From positions 1 to 9,795 of the forward strand of contig CAZNMF010000369.1 in assembly GCA_964573795.1 (NCBI GenBank): DNA of 9,795 bases, given 5' to 3'. The DNA is from CAZNMF01 sp964573795 (GTDB lineage Bacteria; Acidobacteriota; Vicinamibacteria; Vicinamibacterales; SCN-69-37). A program made the position numbers and the translations under genes. Under the pieces are notes generated by a model. The model did no database searches. It was not told the DNA's origin and saw only the letters and a list, made by a program, of their open reading frames with translations. Positions 1 through 5,941 of the stretch are shown here, piece after piece. How positions within the stretch are numbered: the first letter of the stretch is position 1; each line of letters begins with the position of its first letter.

Positions 1-993
1 CACGACGTCGTCGGCCTCTCCATGCAGCTCTACGATCAGCGCGAGGGCCGCGAGTCGTTCGGATCGTGCTGCAGCCTCGACGATCTCTACGATGCCCGGC
101 GCGTCGCGACGTCGCTCGGCATCCCGCACTACATCGTCAACTTCGAGGAGCAGTTCCAGGCGACGGTCGTGCGCAACTTCGTCGACGAGTACGCCGCGGG
201 ACGGACGCCGATCCCGTGCGTCCATTGCAACGCCGATCTGAAGTTCGCGCACTTGATGGATCGCGCGATTGGCTTCGACGCCGGCGCGGTTGCCACGGGC
301 CACTACGCGCGCGTCGTCTTCGACGAGGACACGCGCCGCTATCAGCTCCTGCGCAGCGCCGATGCGGACAAGGATCAGTCGTACTTTCTGTTCTCGCTGA
401 CACAGGATCAGCTCGCGCGCGCCATGTTTCCCGTCGGCGCGCTCACGAAGCCGGAGGTGCGGCATCACGCACGGCGGCTGGGCCTGCTCGTCGCCGACAA
501 GCCGGACAGCCACGAGATCTGCTTCATCCCCGACGGCGCCACCGCGGACTTCGTGACGCGTCATCTGCCGGGTGCGGTGGACGATGGCGAGATCGTCGAT
601 TCAGGCGGCGCCGTGATCGGACGCCATCGAGGCGTTCATCGCTACACGGTCGGCCAGCGCAAGGGCCTCGGCGTCTCGGGCAAGTCGCCGCTCTACGTGT
701 TGCGCCTCGAGCCCGCCGAGCAGCGCGTCGTCGTCGGCCCGCACGAGGAGCTCGGCCGCGCGGACTTCCGCGCGAAGGACGTCAACTGGATCGCCGGCAC
801 TGCCCCACCGGGCCCCGCGCGCCTGACTGCACGCATCCGCCACCGCCACGCCGACGCGCCCGCCACCGTCACGCCCGACGGCGACGGCTTCGCGTCAGTT
901 CGCTTCGACGTCCCGCAGTTGGCCGTCACGCCCGGACAGGCCGCGGTGTTCTACGACGGAGAGGTGGTGGTCGGGGGCGGGTGGATCGCGTAG
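1..993 (+). CDS. mnmA: tRNA-specific 2-thiouridylase MnmA, 5'-truncated by the window edge
   Basis: MnmA uses ATP and a persulfide relay to thiolate C2 of the wobble uridine (U34) in tRNAs for Lys, Glu and Gln in the cytoplasm. The reading frame is open from base 1 and gives 330 residues. The family is usually about 360 long, so roughly 30-40 N-terminal residues, including the SGGVDS ATP-binding P-loop, lie outside the window. The ATG at 22 is internal, because the residues before it (DVVGLS) still match the family. Visible signatures are TPIPCVHCN with the catalytic Cys at codon 76 (bases 226-228), ATGHYAR, DKDQSYFLFSL, and HEICFIP with the second catalytic Cys at codon 174 (bases 520-522). 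VGQRKGLG and the C-terminal beta-barrel follow. Both catalytic cysteines are present, so the enzyme is probably active. It converges on trxB, and the gap holds paired hairpins. Identification is firm; only the start is missing. Confidence 0.96.
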   Translation, partial: HDVVGLSMQLYDQREGRESFGSCCSLDDLYDARRVATSLGIPHYIVNFEEQFQATVVRNFVDEYAAGRTPIPCVHCNADLKFAHLMDRAIGFDAGAVATGHYARVVFDEDTRRYQLLRSADADKDQSYFLFSLTQDQLARAMFPVGALTKPEVRHHARRLGLLVADKPDSHEICFIPDGATADFVTRHLPGAVDDGEIVDSGGAVIGRHRGVHRYTVGQRKGLGVSGKSPLYVLRLEPAEQRVVVGPHEELGRADFRAKDVNWIAGTAPPGPARLTARIRHRHADAPATVTPDGDGFASVRFDVPQLAVTPGQAAVFYDGEVVVGGGWIA

Positions 994-1009
994 GCGAAGT
1001 CGTTCTCTC

Positions 1010-1065
1010 GGAGGGGCGGACCTTCAGGTCCGCCCGCTTGGCCGAACCTGAAGGTTCGGCCCTCC
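1010..1065. repeat. REP-like double hairpin between convergent mnmA and trxB
   Basis: Two perfect 9-bp stems sit side by side. The first has arms at 1014-1022 and 1027-1035 around a TTCA loop. The second has arms at 1040-1048 and 1053-1061 around a TGAA loop. The loops are reverse complements of each other, and the outer bases GGAGGG (1010-1015) and CCCTCC (1060-1065) also pair, so the whole unit is an imperfect palindrome that can fold as one long or two short hairpins. It lies 16 bp after the mnmA stop and 21 bp before the trxB stop, where a bidirectional terminator would be expected. No T-run follows either stem on either strand, so a dispersed REP-type element, possibly acting as an mRNA 3'-end stabiliser, fits at least as well as a classical terminator. 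Confidence 0.7.
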
Positions 1066-1086
1066 GATCATCAATCCTCCCGCGTG

Positions 1087-2022
1087 TCAGTGTCCGTGCT
1101 GTTCCAGATACCGCTCGGCGTCCAGCGCGGCCATGCAGCCTGATCCGGCAGCCGTGATCGCCTGGCGATAGACGTGATCCTGAACGTCGCCGCACGCGAA
1201 CACGCCGGGCACGTTCGTCTTGGCGCCGTCGCGCGTGATCAGGTAACCGTTCTCGTCCATGTCGAGCTGACCGGTGAACAGGCTCGTGTTCGGCGTGTGG
1301 CCGATCGCGACGAACAGGCCGTCGATCGGCAGGTCTTTCTCCGCGCCGGTCTTCAGATTGCGCAGCCGCGCGGCGGACACCGCGCCCGTGCCGTCGTCAA
1401 TCACCTCGACGACCTCGCTGTCCCACTCGAACGCGATCTTCGGGTTCGCGAAGGCCTTGTCCTGCATGATCTTCGACGCGCGCAGCGTGTCGCGGCGGTG
1501 GATGACCGTCACGCTCGAGGCGAAGCGCGTGAGGAAGTTCGCTTCTTCGACGGCCGAGTCGCCGCCGCCGACGACCGCGATCGGACGGCCGCGGAAGAAG
1601 AAGCCGTCGCACGTCGCGCAGGTCGACACGCCGTGGCCCATGAGCTTGCGCTCCGACGGCAGGCCCAGGAGCCGCGCGGACGCGCCGGTCGAGATGATGA
1701 TCGTGCGCGTCTGAATCACGCCCTCGTCGGTCGTGACGGTGAACGGCTGCGCGGACAGGCTCACGGCGCTGACGTTGCCGCGCCGGATCTCGGCGCCGAA
1801 GCGCTCGGCCTGCGCGCGCATGTTGGCCATCAGGTCCGGCCCCATGATGCCGTCCTGGAAGCCCGGGAAGTTCTCCACCGTCGTGGTCAGCATGAGCTGA
1901 CCGCCGGCCTCGAGCCCTTCGATCACGAGCGGCGAGAGATTGGCGCGGGCCGTGTAGAGGGCCGCGGTCAAACCAGCGGGCCCCGATCCGATGATGACGA
2001 CGTTGCGGACCGACGCGCTCAC
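1087..2022 (-). CDS. trxB: Thioredoxin reductase (NADPH, FAD)
   Basis: This cytoplasmic flavoenzyme passes electrons from NADPH through FAD and a CxxC disulfide to thioredoxin. The start used here is the GTG at 2022, giving 311 residues, the normal length for the low-molecular-weight family. Its TGA neighbour ends trxA, making a 4-bp GTGA overlap, and a GGTGGA ribosome-binding site lies about 9 nt upstream inside trxA. A longer open frame reaches upstream, but it only reads through trxA in another frame. Visible motifs are the FAD dinucleotide fold GSGPAG (residues 12-17), the redox centre CATC (135-138), the NADPH fold VGGGDSAVEEA (151-161) with HRR (175-177), and the FAD-binding GVFACGD (273-279) followed by RQAITAAGSG. 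All key residues are present. It is translationally coupled to its substrate gene trxA and probably transcribed with glgA. Confidence 0.97.
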   Translation of the reverse strand: MSASVRNVVIIGSGPAGLTAALYTARANLSPLVIEGLEAGGQLMLTTTVENFPGFQDGIMGPDLMANMRAQAERFGAEIRRGNVSAVSLSAQPFTVTTDEGVIQTRTIIISTGASARLLGLPSERKLMGHGVSTCATCDGFFFRGRPIAVVGGGDSAVEEANFLTRFASSVTVIHRRDTLRASKIMQDKAFANPKIAFEWDSEVVEVIDDGTGAVSAARLRNLKTGAEKDLPIDGLFVAIGHTPNTSLFTGQLDMDENGYLITRDGAKTNVPGVFACGDVQDHVYRQAITAAGSGCMAALDAERYLEQHGH

Positions 2023-2348
2023 AGATGCTTGTCCACCATCTGCTTGAGCGTGCCCTTGTCGGCGAGACCGACGAGCTGATCGACCACCTGGCCGTCCTTG
2101 AACAGAATGACCGTCGGAATGCCGCGGACCATGTACTTCATCGTCACCGTCGGGTTGTCGTCGACGTTGAGCTTGCCCACCCGCACCTTGCCCACGTAAT
2201 CGCTGGCCAGGGTGTTGATCGACGGCTCCATCGCGCGGCACGGGCCGCACCATTCCGCCCAGAAATCCACGAGCACGGGGGTCGAGGACTTCAGCACGTC
2301 GGAGTCGAAATTGCCGTCGGTGAACGTCTGCGTGTGTTCGGATGCCAT
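2019..2348 (-). CDS. trxA: Thioredoxin
   Basis: Small cytoplasmic dithiol protein that reduces disulfides in ribonucleotide reductase, peroxiredoxins and other clients, and is recycled by TrxB. It is 109 residues long, typical for TrxA, and starts at ATG 2348. An AAGGA-type ribosome-binding site lies about 14 nt upstream, which is rather far. The active site WCGPC is at residues 33-37 after the conserved VDFWAEW strand, and the cis-proline loop appears as GIPTV. The usual central lysine and KLNVDDN segment are also recognisable. It begins 31 bp after the glgA stop and overlaps trxB by 4 bp, so a glgA-trxA-trxB transcript is likely. There is no room for a typical promoter between glgA and trxA, although one inside glgA cannot be excluded. 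Confidence 0.97.
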   Translation of the reverse strand: MASEHTQTFTDGNFDSDVLKSSTPVLVDFWAEWCGPCRAMEPSINTLASDYVGKVRVGKLNVDDNPTVTMKYMVRGIPTVILFKDGQVVDQLVGLADKGTLKQMVDKHL

Positions 2349-2379
2349 GGTCTCGATCTCTGTCCTTTCCGCTCAGCCG

Positions 2380-3918
2380 TCAGCGCCCCGCACGGTGCGC
2401 GGCGTTCTGCCTGGCCCGTCTGTACACTTTGACATATTCCCGCGCGGACGTCTGCCAGGAGTGGTCCGCGCGCATGCCCTCCTCCATCAGCGGCGCCCAC
2501 ACCGCCTTGTCGTGATAGAGCCGGATGGCCTGGCGCAGCACGCGCACGAGCGTCGCCGGCGACGCGTCGCGGAACTTGAAGCCGTTGGCGTGCCGCGCGC
2601 GCGACGTGTACGGCTGGATCGTGTCGTCGAGGCCGCCGACGGCGTGCACGACCGGCACCGTGCCGTAACGCAGGCTGTACATCTGATTGAGGCCGCACGG
2701 CTCGAAGATCGACGGCATCAGGAACAGATCGGCGCCGGCCTCCACCAGGTGCGCGAGCGCTTCGTCGAAGCCGATGAACACGCCGACGCGCGACGGATAG
2801 CGCGCCGCCAGATCGCGCAGGAACTGCTCGTAGCGCGCGTCGCCGGTGCCGACGAAGATCCACGTCGCATCGAGCGACGCGAGATCGTCGGCCGCGCGCT
2901 CGATCAGATCGAGGCCTTTCTGCTCCACCAGACGCGACACCATCCCGACGACGGGCCGGGCGAGCGCATCGTCGCCGATCGGCAGCGCGAAGCGCTCGAG
3001 CATCGCGCGCTTGCAGACGAGCTTGCCGTCGAGCTGTCCGACGTCGAAGTGCGCGGGCAGCAGCGGATCGGTCGCCGGATCCCAGACGCTCGTGTCGATG
3101 CCGTTGAGGATGCCGACGTAGCGATCCGCGCGCGACGCGAGCACGCCTTCCATGCCCGCGCCGTACTCCTGACGCTGCGTCTCGCGCGCGTAAGCGGGAC
3201 TCACCGTCGTCACCATGTCGCTGTAGGCGATGCCGGCCTTGAGAAAGCTGAACTGGCCCCAGAACTCGCCCGTGTCCATCGCGAACGCCGACCACGGCAA
3301 TCCGAATGCCGGGACGATGTCCCTCGAGAACAAGCCCTGATACGCGAGGTTGTGGATCGTGAAGACGAGCGCGGTGTGGCCGAGCGCGGCGTAGTGGCGG
3401 CTGTCCGTGCGGACGAGCGCCGGCACGAGGCCGGCCTGCCAGTCGTGCGCGTGGATGACGTCGACGGCGGGCGCCTCGCTGTCGAGCTCGACGAACTCGA
3501 GCGCCGCGGCCGCGAGGATGCCAAAGCGCTCCGCGTTGTCGGGAAAATCGCGGCCGTTGACGCCGTAGAAGCCGGCGCGATCGAACAGGCGCGGCACGTC
3601 GACGAACACGGCGCGCCCGCGCCCGGCGAGCGATGCGACGTGGAACGTGACGTCGTGCTGGACGGATCCGAGCCTGACGCGCGCGTGCCGCGTCGTCGTG
3701 GACGCCGGCAGCGCGACGGCGCGATAGCGCGGCAGGATCATCGTCACGCGATGGCCGAGACGATCGAGCGCCTCGGGCAGCGAGCCGGTGACGTCGGCCA
3801 GCCCGCCGGTCTTGGCCCAGGGCGCGACTTCCGACGCCACCATCAGGACGTGCAGACGCGGCGTGCGGGCGGCGCTCTCGGTGACGGTGTCGTCCTGAAT
3901 CGACGCGGTGGATTCCAC
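2380..3918 (-). CDS. glgA: Glycogen (ADP-glucose starch) synthase, GT5 family
   Basis: Transfers glucose from ADP-glucose to the non-reducing end of alpha-1,4-glucan, the chain-extending step of glycogen synthesis in the cytoplasm. From the GTG at 3918 it is 512 residues; bacterial GlgA is usually 475-520. N-terminal KTGGLADV (residues 36-43) binds ADP-glucose. Also visible are HAHDWQAG, FTIHNLAYQG, ILNGIDTSVWDP, the catalytic SRLVEQKGLDL with its conserved Arg and Lys, and FEPCGLNQMYSLRYG with the catalytic Glu. The usual TGGL loop near the C-terminus reads AVGGL, a variant that other GT5 enzymes tolerate. The frame stays open to a TTG at 3969, but that extension lacks family similarity and contains an 8-bp hairpin. 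Neither start has a good ribosome-binding site, so the N-terminus is uncertain. The protein has only two cysteines from the GTG start. Its neighbours are dac upstream and trxA downstream on the same strand. Confidence 0.95.
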   Translation of the reverse strand: MESTASIQDDTVTESAARTPRLHVLMVASEVAPWAKTGGLADVTGSLPEALDRLGHRVTMILPRYRAVALPASTTTRHARVRLGSVQHDVTFHVASLAGRGRAVFVDVPRLFDRAGFYGVNGRDFPDNAERFGILAAAALEFVELDSEAPAVDVIHAHDWQAGLVPALVRTDSRHYAALGHTALVFTIHNLAYQGLFSRDIVPAFGLPWSAFAMDTGEFWGQFSFLKAGIAYSDMVTTVSPAYARETQRQEYGAGMEGVLASRADRYVGILNGIDTSVWDPATDPLLPAHFDVGQLDGKLVCKRAMLERFALPIGDDALARPVVGMVSRLVEQKGLDLIERAADDLASLDATWIFVGTGDARYEQFLRDLAARYPSRVGVFIGFDEALAHLVEAGADLFLMPSIFEPCGLNQMYSLRYGTVPVVHAVGGLDDTIQPYTSRARHANGFKFRDASPATLVRVLRQAIRLYHDKAVWAPLMEEGMRADHSWQTSAREYVKVYRRARQNAAHRAGR

Positions 3919-3936
3919 GAACGGCCAGTCTCGATG

Positions 3937-3956
3937 GTTGCCGGACGGCCGGCAAC
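3937..3956. other. 8-bp stem-loop between dac and glgA
   Basis: A perfect 8-bp inverted repeat (GTTGCCGG at 3937-3944 and CCGGCAAC at 3949-3956) surrounds a 4-nt loop in the 84 bp between the dac stop and the preferred glgA GTG start. No T-run follows on the minus strand, so it is not a standard intrinsic terminator. It could be an mRNA-processing or leader structure, or a weak terminator after dac. Its presence argues that the TTG-initiated extension of GlgA is not translated. Confidence 0.4.
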
Positions 3957-4002
3957 GTGACGGGATCAAACGCGCCGGATGCGGCGCAGCGAACGGAGAC
4001 GG

Positions 4003-5100
4003 CTACGGCGTCGCGGGCGCGGCGCTCGCTGCCGGCGCGGCCGCGAAGAGTCCCTGCGTACGGCCGACGGCCCAGTCGAACAGATGGCGCGTCTCCCAGA
4101 ACCGCACCGCGCTGTTGGCGGCGCCGAGCACGACGACGGCGACCTGCGAGCCTTGCGGCACCTGCAGCAGCGTCGCCAGGCAGTAGCCGGCCTTGCTGAT
4201 GAACCCGGTCTTGCCGCCCACGACGTCCACGTCGGTGCCCAGCAGCTTGTTCGTGCTGTGGATCGTGAAGTCGCGCCGGCTCGTCTCGACGTCGAACTGC
4301 GCGGTCCGCATGATCGGGCCGAGCCGCTCGTCGGAGGTGGCGAAGGCGATCAGATGCGAGATGTCGTACGCCGACGAGACGTTGCGCGCGTCCAAGCCCG
4401 ACGGATCGGCGTAGTGCGTGTTCGTCAGCCCCAGGTGCGTCGCCATCTCGTTCATGCGCTGCACGAACGCCGTCGTGCCGCCTTCGGACGTGCGCGCCAG
4501 GACGCGCGCCGCCGCGTTGTCCGAGGCGATCAGCGTCAGGTGCAGCAGATCGTCGAGCGACACGACCTCGCCCGCCATCAGGTGCGTCGTCGACGCGCGC
4601 GTGACGTCGGCGCGCGTGACGGTGACCTTCCGGGTGAGATCGGGATCGTCGGCGATGAACGTCACGGCCGTCATGATCTTCGTGAGGCTTGCGATCGAGC
4701 GCTGGTCGTGCGCGTTGTTCTCCCACAGCACGTCGCCGGTCTGCGGGTTGTAGACGATCGCCGCGGCCGCGCGCACGTCCGGCACGATGTTGCCGAAGTC
4801 GTCGGTCTTGTAGTGCGGCGTCATCGCCTCGCGCTGCTGGCGCGCGAGCGCCGCCTGACGCGCGCGGCGCGCCGCGGCGGCACGAGCGAGACTGGTGCGC
4901 GTCGAGCGCTTTGCGACCGTCGGTTTGGCGCTCTTGGCCGTCGCGGCGGGTTTCTTCGCGGGCGTCTTCGTCTGCGCGGCCGCGGGAAGCGGCCACGAGC
5001 ACGCCAGCAGGACAGCCAGTCCGCAAGCCAACTTACGTGGGAATGGTGAGATCAGTGCCGGCAAAGACGTGCCTCCGAATTTCGAGCGAACGCGTCGCAT
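4003..5100 (-). CDS. D-alanyl-D-alanine carboxypeptidase (peptidase S11, PBP5/PBP7-like)
   Basis: An exported low-molecular-weight penicillin-binding protein that trims the terminal D-Ala from peptidoglycan stem peptides (or acts as an endopeptidase) in the periplasm. Counted from ATG 5100 (365 residues), the catalytic triad of motifs is complete: SLTK at 138-141, SDN at 193-195 and KTG at 297-299. Residues 22-42 form a signal peptide (Arg-Lys, hydrophobic core, then a PAAA-Q cleavage region). A Lys/Ala/Arg-rich low-complexity linker follows at about 44-92, then the catalytic domain. There is no PBP5-type C-terminal beta domain or obvious membrane-anchoring helix; the protein ends in an Ala/Pro tail. 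The start is uncertain: ATG 5100 has only a GGA nearby, whereas a TTG at 5062-5064 has GGAGG 7 nt upstream and gives a more compact signal peptide. It is the first gene of the minus-strand block leading to glgA. Confidence 0.93.
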   Translation of the reverse strand: MRRVRSKFGGTSLPALISPFPRKLACGLAVLLACSWPLPAAAQTKTPAKKPAATAKSAKPTVAKRSTRTSLARAAAARRARQAALARQQREAMTPHYKTDDFGNIVPDVRAAAAIVYNPQTGDVLWENNAHDQRSIASLTKIMTAVTFIADDPDLTRKVTVTRADVTRASTTHLMAGEVVSLDDLLHLTLIASDNAAARVLARTSEGGTTAFVQRMNEMATHLGLTNTHYADPSGLDARNVSSAYDISHLIAFATSDERLGPIMRTAQFDVETSRRDFTIHSTNKLLGTDVDVVGGKTGFISKAGYCLATLLQVPQGSQVAVVVLGAANSAVRFWETRHLFDWAVGRTQGLFAAAPAASAAPATP

Positions 5101-5369
5101 CGTAACATCCCAAGTTCTTCATTCGCAACGGGTACCGACGATCCTGACGCGCACGCCCGGCCGGCGGCGCCCGGATCCTCGCGTCTCGCGCACGCGGAAC
5201 CCGGCCATTTGATCTATCGGCCGATGCGCCGATCGCTTCTACGACCGCCCGCCCACGCCCTCACGACGCGACATCGCGCGCATTTGTGGCGCGGATTACA
5301 TTCATGAGGCCATCGCAATCGTGATCCAAGGCGTTGGGGAAAAAATTCAATGGAGCTGATATTGGGGAC
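5101..5369. other. Non-coding intergenic DNA between divergent units
   Basis: No convincing coding frame, tRNA or known RNA was seen here. The bases just upstream of dac include TTGCGA (minus strand) followed 15 nt later by TGTTAC, a poor promoter match. If used, it would place the transcript start near the dac ATG and favour the downstream TTG start. A 10-bp palindrome ATCGGCCGAT occurs near 5216-5225, and a run of six A's near 5340-5345. No function can be assigned to either. Confidence 0.4.
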
Positions 5370-5432
5370 GGTTCTCGGTTCTAGGTTCTCCGTTCTGGGT
5401 TCGGGTTCAGAGGTTCGGGTTCCGGGGTTCCG
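5370..5432. repeat. Left arm of GGTTC/GAACC inverted array
   Basis: About nine degenerate direct units of GGTTC plus 1-3 bases (for example GGTTCTC, GGTTCTA, GGTTCG) follow one another, starting with a clear 7-bp period. Their reverse complements form the array at 5511-5617, so the two arms could pair imperfectly over some 60 bp. There are no CRISPR-like spacers. It probably arose by slippage and inversion of a simple repeat. Confidence 0.75.
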
Positions 5433-5451
5433 GCGCGCAATCCCACCACCC

Positions 5452-5471
5452 GCCGGGTCTGAAGAGCCGGC
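5452..5471. repeat. Degenerate TGAA-loop hairpin inside the inverted array
   Basis: An 8-bp stem with one mismatch (arms 5452-5459 and 5464-5471) closes on a TGAA tetraloop. Stem length, GC-rich arms and loop sequence match the two hairpins at 1010-1065, so this looks like a decayed or variant copy of the same repeat family. It lies in the spacer between the GGTTC and GAACC arms. Confidence 0.5.
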
Positions 5472-5510
5472 CTACATCTCAAACGGCGTCCTCTCGAACG
5501 CAGAGCCAAA

Positions 5511-5617
5511 GAACTCCTGAACCCGAACCCCGGAACCCGGAACCCGGAACCTGAACCCTGAACCCCGAACCCCAGAACCAGAACCTAGAACCTCGGAACC
5601 CAGAACCTCAGAACCTG
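5511..5617. repeat. Right arm of GGTTC/GAACC inverted array
   Basis: About fifteen direct units of GAAC plus 2-4 bases (GAACCCG, GAACCT, GAACCCC, GAACCTA and similar) are arranged head to tail. They are the reverse complement of the left-arm units at 5370-5432. The array ends about 43 bp before the start codon of the 67-residue gene, so it lies just upstream of, or within, that gene's promoter region. A minus-strand open frame across it is an artefact of the repeat. Confidence 0.8.
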
Positions 5618-5660
5618 AAAATTGGGTATAGCGCTTGCATAGCGATTTCGTCGAGGGGAT

Positions 5661-5864
5661 ATGAGTCTGGTACGACTGCTGGGATTCAAGACGCTGGCCT
5701 GCGGCTGCGTCTGCGGGCGGTACCGCGAGCTCGGGACCGATCGCGAGATTCGCTACATCGAAGAAAAGGGCGCGATTTGCGCCGAAGTCGGCCATCAGCG
5801 CAACCAGCCGGTCAGCGCCGACCGCGTCGCGCACGGCTTCGGCGGCGTCAGCCGCGCCTCGTAA
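5661..5864 (+). CDS. Small Cys-rich protein of unknown function, possible zinc-binding
   Basis: A 67-residue protein starting at ATG 5661. A strong GAGGGG ribosome-binding site sits immediately upstream (about 2-5 nt spacing), which supports it as a real gene. After a short N-terminal segment (SLVRLLGFKTL) comes ACGCVCGRYRE with Cys at 14, 16 and 18, then a charged stretch (YIEEKG), then Cys40 and His45 in ICAEVGHQRN. The Cys/Cys...Cys/His layout could hold one zinc ion as a small ribbon or knuckle; this is inferred from residue pattern only. The first 50 residues look constrained, whereas the Ser/Ala/Gly-containing end looks less so. There is no signal peptide or membrane segment. It precedes the methyltransferase by 77 bp on the same strand, so the two may be co-transcribed. 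I do not recognise a named family. Confidence 0.7.
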   Translation: MSLVRLLGFKTLACGCVCGRYRELGTDREIRYIEEKGAICAEVGHQRNQPVSADRVAHGFGGVSRAS

Positions 5865-5880
5865 CGCCCACCTGCCAGCC

Positions 5881-5899
5881 GCCGCGCGTCGTGCGCGGC
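5881..5899. other. 7-bp stem-loop between the small gene and the methyltransferase
   Basis: GCCGCGC (5881-5887) pairs with GCGCGGC (5893-5899) around a 5-nt loop, 16 bp after the stop of the 67-residue gene and 42 bp before the methyltransferase ATG. No T-run follows. It may partly separate expression of the two genes, or be a chance palindrome in GC-rich DNA. Confidence 0.3.
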
Positions 5900-5941
5900 C
5901 CTGTACTCGTCCCGATCAACGGCCGAGAAGAGAGTCAAACG

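Noticed and set aside
22..993. Complete mnmA starting at ATG 22
   Set aside because: The frame is open to base 1 with family-like residues before the Met, and the ATP-binding motif is missing, so the gene is cut by the window edge.
1010..1065. Classical intrinsic terminator for mnmA and trxB
   Set aside because: The stems are strong but no T-run follows on either strand; recorded as a REP-like repeat that may still affect 3' ends.
1087..2253. Extended form of TrxB (388 residues)
   Set aside because: The extra N-terminus is a frame-shifted reading of trxA; the GTG at 2022 gives the family length and couples to the trxA stop.
2212..3960. Long plus-strand open frame opposite glgA
   Set aside because: Antisense shadow of a clear glycogen synthase; low-complexity His/Arg/Val-rich translation with no motifs.
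2291..5026. Very long minus-strand open frame (911 codons) across dac, glgA and trxA
   Set aside because: It is out of frame with three well-identified genes and its Arg/Ala-rich translation is typical of a GC-rich shadow frame.
5370..5617. CRISPR array
   Set aside because: Units are about 7 bp, contiguous and degenerate, with no spacers of regular length and no cas genes nearby.
5472..5834. 120-codon minus-strand open frame
   Set aside because: It is antisense to the small Cys-rich gene, and its second half is simply translated GAACC repeat (Gly/Ser/Val/Arg-rich).
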